This document shows, in pieces, positions 60,201 through 64,000 of a stretch of 64,000 nt of DNA (positions are counted from its first letter, which is position 1; every line of letters begins with the position of its first letter). A model generated the notes under the pieces. The model worked only from the letters and a program-made list of their open reading frames with translations, did no database searches and was not told the DNA's origin. Source of the DNA: Temnopleurus reevesii (taxonomy: Eukaryota; Echinodermata; Echinoidea; Temnopleuroida; Temnopleuridae); assembly GCA_036244855.1 (NCBI GenBank), contig BQKZ01000141.1, forward strand, positions 143,408 to 207,407, given 5' to 3'. The position numbers and the translations under genes were made by a program.

Positions 60201-60360
60201 ATAGAAACAAAATGTTCAATATGAAAATTGAACGCTTTTCGAGATGTTGGTGAACCTGAGTATTTTTTTAGGCCAGTTAACATCACTTGAAAGAGATGAA
60301 ATTAATTAAATCAGTTTCTAAATCCATTTTTTAAATATCAGGACGACCATAAATTGATAT

Positions 60361-60510
60361 CTGACTAGGGGCCTGTAACATAAAAGATATATGATAAATA
60401 AAAAAAATTAACCATACATTATCTCTATTACTATTTTTTACATAGACTTACGATTTATATTTATCGTAAGTTTCATTGCATCTCATCTGTTACAGACCCC
60501 TGGCTAGTCA
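60361..60510. mobile_element. Short inverted-repeat element
   Basis: Left end 'gactaggggcctgtaac' pairs imperfectly with right end 'gttacagacccctggctag'. The centre holds 'tacgatttatatttatcgta', itself palindromic. A related piece, 'ggggcctgtaatgtaaaaga', occurs near 49313. Confidence 0.5.
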
Positions 60511-61928
60511 AACTATAAAGGCCAAAACCAGCTCACATTATAGTGCAGTATAATATGAACATGCAGTATATATAAGGAATTGTATATACTATATGAATTC
60601 TAATACCAAGTTAAAACGATCATTGTGCAGTTCTAAACATGCATCAGTTTGTATTACGTTTTCAGAAAACCCTGTTTGAAAATACTGAGTTTTCGTGTTA
60701 TACTTTTGTTATACATGTACTTTACATGTAAGTCACACAATGGACTACTCACCCCTTTCATAGTTTTCAATCAAGCAAGTCCACTACCTATATAATTCTA
60801 GGATTAAAATTGGATTGCGTAAATACACTTAAAGTGTTTCGGAAGTTGGTTAGGAAGTTGGATTATACATTTTGGATGGAGCGTGACAAAAGACTGCCAT
60901 GGAGTTACCCAAAGCAGACTTAATAACATGGGAGGATTCAGGATCTATCATGGGTGGGGGTCTGCACAGAATGGTGATTTTATTTTTTTCTTTAATCGCC
61001 GATGTATTGACACGGTTCCCCCCCCCCCCTAAAAAAATGATGGTTACGTTGATTGGGTGGAAATTTATCATGTTGAGTTGAAGAAAAGAAACACATAACA
61101 GTTAACAGCCGTCATAAAACATGAAAACTTTTGGTAACGTATTAGGACACATGTCTTGCACTTCTCGAATGTTTACCTATCATATCCTATATTTTTTAAG
61201 AATCCCTTTTAGCCTATGAATGCATATTTTAAAATTTTTCGAATGGTTGAATAAATGAATGTATCTGCACATAACAGAAACCATTAGAAATTAGATGCCA
61301 TAATCGCGAATGAATATAAAAACTACCAAGGTATACTAGAAGGCATCAATATGAATTCATTCATTAGCACGTTTTTCCAAATAAATACACTCTTTAAAAT
61401 AATATAACCAATTTTCAGGTATATTACTCACTTTTCAAAGTATATGTTTCACTACAAAATCCCTTTAGGCATATGCAATAAATTATGTTGTACCAATTAA
61501 AAACTGAAATATCAAACAACGTCAAGAAATTGGTACAGAGGAAAAACCTGAACTTGATCAATGTCTCCCTTCACACCAATGCCGATTTGTCTCTATAGTG
61601 GGCGTGTTGCTCGGATGATCAGTTTGCAAGTATATCACAATGGGAATGTCATGGGTTTCGGCCCAGTTTTATATTTCTTATGCTACTTACTTTATTAAAT
61701 AGTGTGTTTACAGCTGACTCAATTTGAGTGTATGGTACTCATATATACGCATGAATTTATAAATACTCAATGCAATTCAGGCGATTTTCCCCTCAATTAA
61801 ATCTAGCCATTTCAATGATTCTTTTTAGATTGAATATTGGTATGATTCGATGTGCAAATTCATCAATAATGACAAAAATGAGGGGCGGGAAAACGAAGAA
61901 CAAAAATAAGTATAAAAGAAGGAAAACA

Positions 61929-62045
61929 GAAGAAGAAGAAGAAGAAGAAGAAGAAGAATAAGAATAAGAAGAAGAAAAAGAAGAAGAAGAGGAAGAAGAA
62001 GAAAAATAAAGAAGGAGAAAAAGAGGAGAAAAGGAAAATAATAAG
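61929..62045. repeat. (AAG)n purine tract
   Basis: GAA/AAG triplets, about 115 bases, in the presumed first intron of the gene at 59258. Confidence 0.9.
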
Positions 62046-63570
62046 ACGAGGAGGAAAAGGAAACGAATGATATTAATAATAAAAAAAGGTCATCCAACCA
62101 GAGTCATATGGTGGCAAGAAGTAAATGAACGGAGGTGGGAATTATCTCATATTCTTTCAATTTGTGTTTTAAGCTGTGTAGCATGTAGCATCCATCCGTA
62201 TTATATACCTTTTTAATGGTCAATAAATGTCATTATGAACCAAAGCGAAAAGAAGATAAAGTTTCCCGTAAAACAGAAATAATCCCTTTTCACGGTGATT
62301 TTGTACAGATTACGCACGCCACTATGCAGACTCACGTCAGATGTGAATCAGGGGTAATCGAGCATGCTGGGCTAAATGTTCTTTTGCAAAAAAACAACAA
62401 CAAACAAACAAACACGAACAAACAGGCAAACATCACACACAATTAAGTAAAACATTGAAATAATGAGAATAAAATGGAACCAAATCTAACAAATAAAAAC
62501 AAGAACTGACCCCTTCAGGCCTGTAGCATGGTTGAAGAAGGGGTGCTCCCATAAGGCCCACTCGCCAGCAGAGGTCCGGTTTAACCTAAGATGGTATTTT
62601 TCTAATTTCTTTTTAGAAGTTATAATCTGTTTTGCTTGTCAGCCCGAGATCCCCCTTCCAGCTCCAGCGGTCCAAAATATGGTGCTAATAGTAGTTTATA
62701 TGCATATTGCACCATGTCCGTCATAAATTGAAAACATAAATCTGGGAGTAAACCAACAACGCCAGACAGTGAGAGTTGCCCACAGAAAATTATGTTACAA
62801 ATTTGTACCCCTATATGGGTAGTCTCTTCATTCCTTGATTGAAAGTCAATCTAACAGACTGTAGTCAGGGCCCACTCCAAGATGGGATTGAAATTTCAAT
62901 AAAATATTATGGATTTATGATTCTATAGAGATTGAAAAGTTCAATCTAGTTTTGAATTGGTCCCTATCTATAATCTTTGGGATTGACTTTTCAATCCAAG
63001 GAACTTGGTGAGTACAATATGATCACCGGTTCAATTCTGTAAGTGTTGAAAGTATACTCCCATTATAGGGTATGATTTTGTACCCCTCGGGTACAACGTA
63101 CCCAATGAGAACATCATTGCACTGTGTAAAGTTGAAACCAAGGGGTCCAAAATGCATGGGGGTAATCTTGTACCCCATGGTTGGGGTATATCTTTGTATT
63201 TGGATTGTATAGGTGTATAACTAGCAAAGGTCTACTCACATGACGAGTCGATCGTATGCCGTACAATTCATTGACGTAAACTGACACTCGTGGCGCTTTT
63301 GAGCTGAGTATAATTTGAGACAAGAATGGACTATGAATGAAATGATAATCATAATGGACATAAAGCATTAAACATAGACAAACCGATAAAACAACCTCAT
63401 TGGATGATCCATTATATGTATTCGTCACCTGCCCACTTTATCAAAGTCATACAAGTTTTTCTGGTCATCTGTGCAAGTTAACATCGAGTTTTTGTTTAGT
63501 CTATTGTCCTTTTTACGAAAAAAATGAAAGTCTAACTAAATCTGTAGCTCGAATGTGGCAAGCTAAAGGT

Positions 63571-63717
63571 TAAAGAAGAAGGAGAAGAAGAAACATACCA
63601 AAAATCAAAAAAGGAAGAAAAGGATGAAGAAGAAAACAAATAGAGTAAAAAAGAAGAATGAGAAGAAGGAAAAAAATTAAAAAGGAGGAAAAAGAGCAGA
63701 AGGAGATGAAAGAGAAA
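63571..63717. repeat. AAG-rich purine tract
   Basis: Degenerate GAA/AAG triplets over about 145 bases; a second purine tract 1.6 kb from the first. Confidence 0.85.
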
Positions 63718-64000
63718 ATGTGTCACAAGATGATCACATTTCATCCTTACTGGAAGGGAGCCAGAGATCAACAGTTCGCTTGGATCTACTCGTCTGACAC
63801 TATATTTTGTTCTGAATAGATATAAGTGTTCTCAACATCAGAAGGCTGCACTTAATCATACCCCTTCCGGAAAACGTGTGATTCCATTTAGAGAAAGGGA
63901 TTTTGAAAGATGAAAGTATAACGTTTCTTTCTATACCAAAATCAATGAAAAGTCATATTCAGAAAAGACCCCACACTGCTAGACAATGCCCGAATTATTG

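Larger units (their letters stand above)
59335..64000 (+). other. Presumed first intron of the gene at 59258
   Basis: No supported exon. It contains a poly(G) tract (59535-59558), two tRNA-like SINE heads (59660-59750 and 60119-60200), an inverted-repeat element (60361-60510) and two AAG-rich purine tracts (61929-62045 and 63571-63717). It also has a stretch near 62800-63180 where 'tgtacccc' and 'gattgaaa' words recur. Confidence 0.5.

Overview
The window looks like a nuclear genomic scaffold from a deuterostome invertebrate, most likely an echinoderm and probably a sea urchin. This is inferred, not proven. The genes have many short exons with GT/AG borders. The introns are large, AT-rich and repeat-laden. 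The intergenic DNA is full of short inverted-repeat (MITE-like) elements, 3' ends of CR1/L2-type LINEs ending in a 'gctatataaa' plus ATT tail, and scattered palindromic TACATGTA words. Three runs of N (about 0.5-0.75 kb each) and one single N mark assembly joins.

Layout. (1) 267-4748, plus strand: seven exons of an armadillo-repeat protein that matches RSPH14 (RTDR1), an axonemal radial-spoke protein; its first exon or exons lie before the window. (2) 8103-41034, plus strand: a complete type I phosphatidylinositol-4-phosphate 5-kinase gene of 16 coding exons (724 residues), with intron 1 of 6.9 kb and intron 5 of 5.6 kb. Two small phase-preserving candidate cassette exons sit in the intron after the kinase core, and a 64-codon open frame follows directly after the stop. 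(3) 41230-49723: PIP5K 3' UTR and intergenic DNA with a local duplication, DNA-transposon remnants and GA-rich simple sequence. (4) 49724-52753, minus strand: a complete three-exon secreted protein of 364 residues with two fasciclin (FAS1) domains. (5) 54269-55529, minus strand: a second, broken FAS1 gene with a signal peptide, an in-frame TAA and no visible end. (6) 59258-59334, plus strand: a signal-peptide first exon of a secreted or membrane protein whose remaining exons I cannot find before the window ends.

These are independent eukaryotic genes; I see no operon or pathway linking them. RSPH14 acts in cilia, the kinase makes PI(4,5)P2 at membranes, and the FAS1 proteins are probably extracellular adhesion or matrix proteins that arose by local duplication. 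I found no evidence for an exotic new system. The most useful leads are the kinase's candidate alternative exons and post-stop frame, a TIR element family with 6-bp target duplications and its own empty site nearby, a 77-bp-arm hairpin next to a LINE tail, and the decaying FAS1 duplicate.
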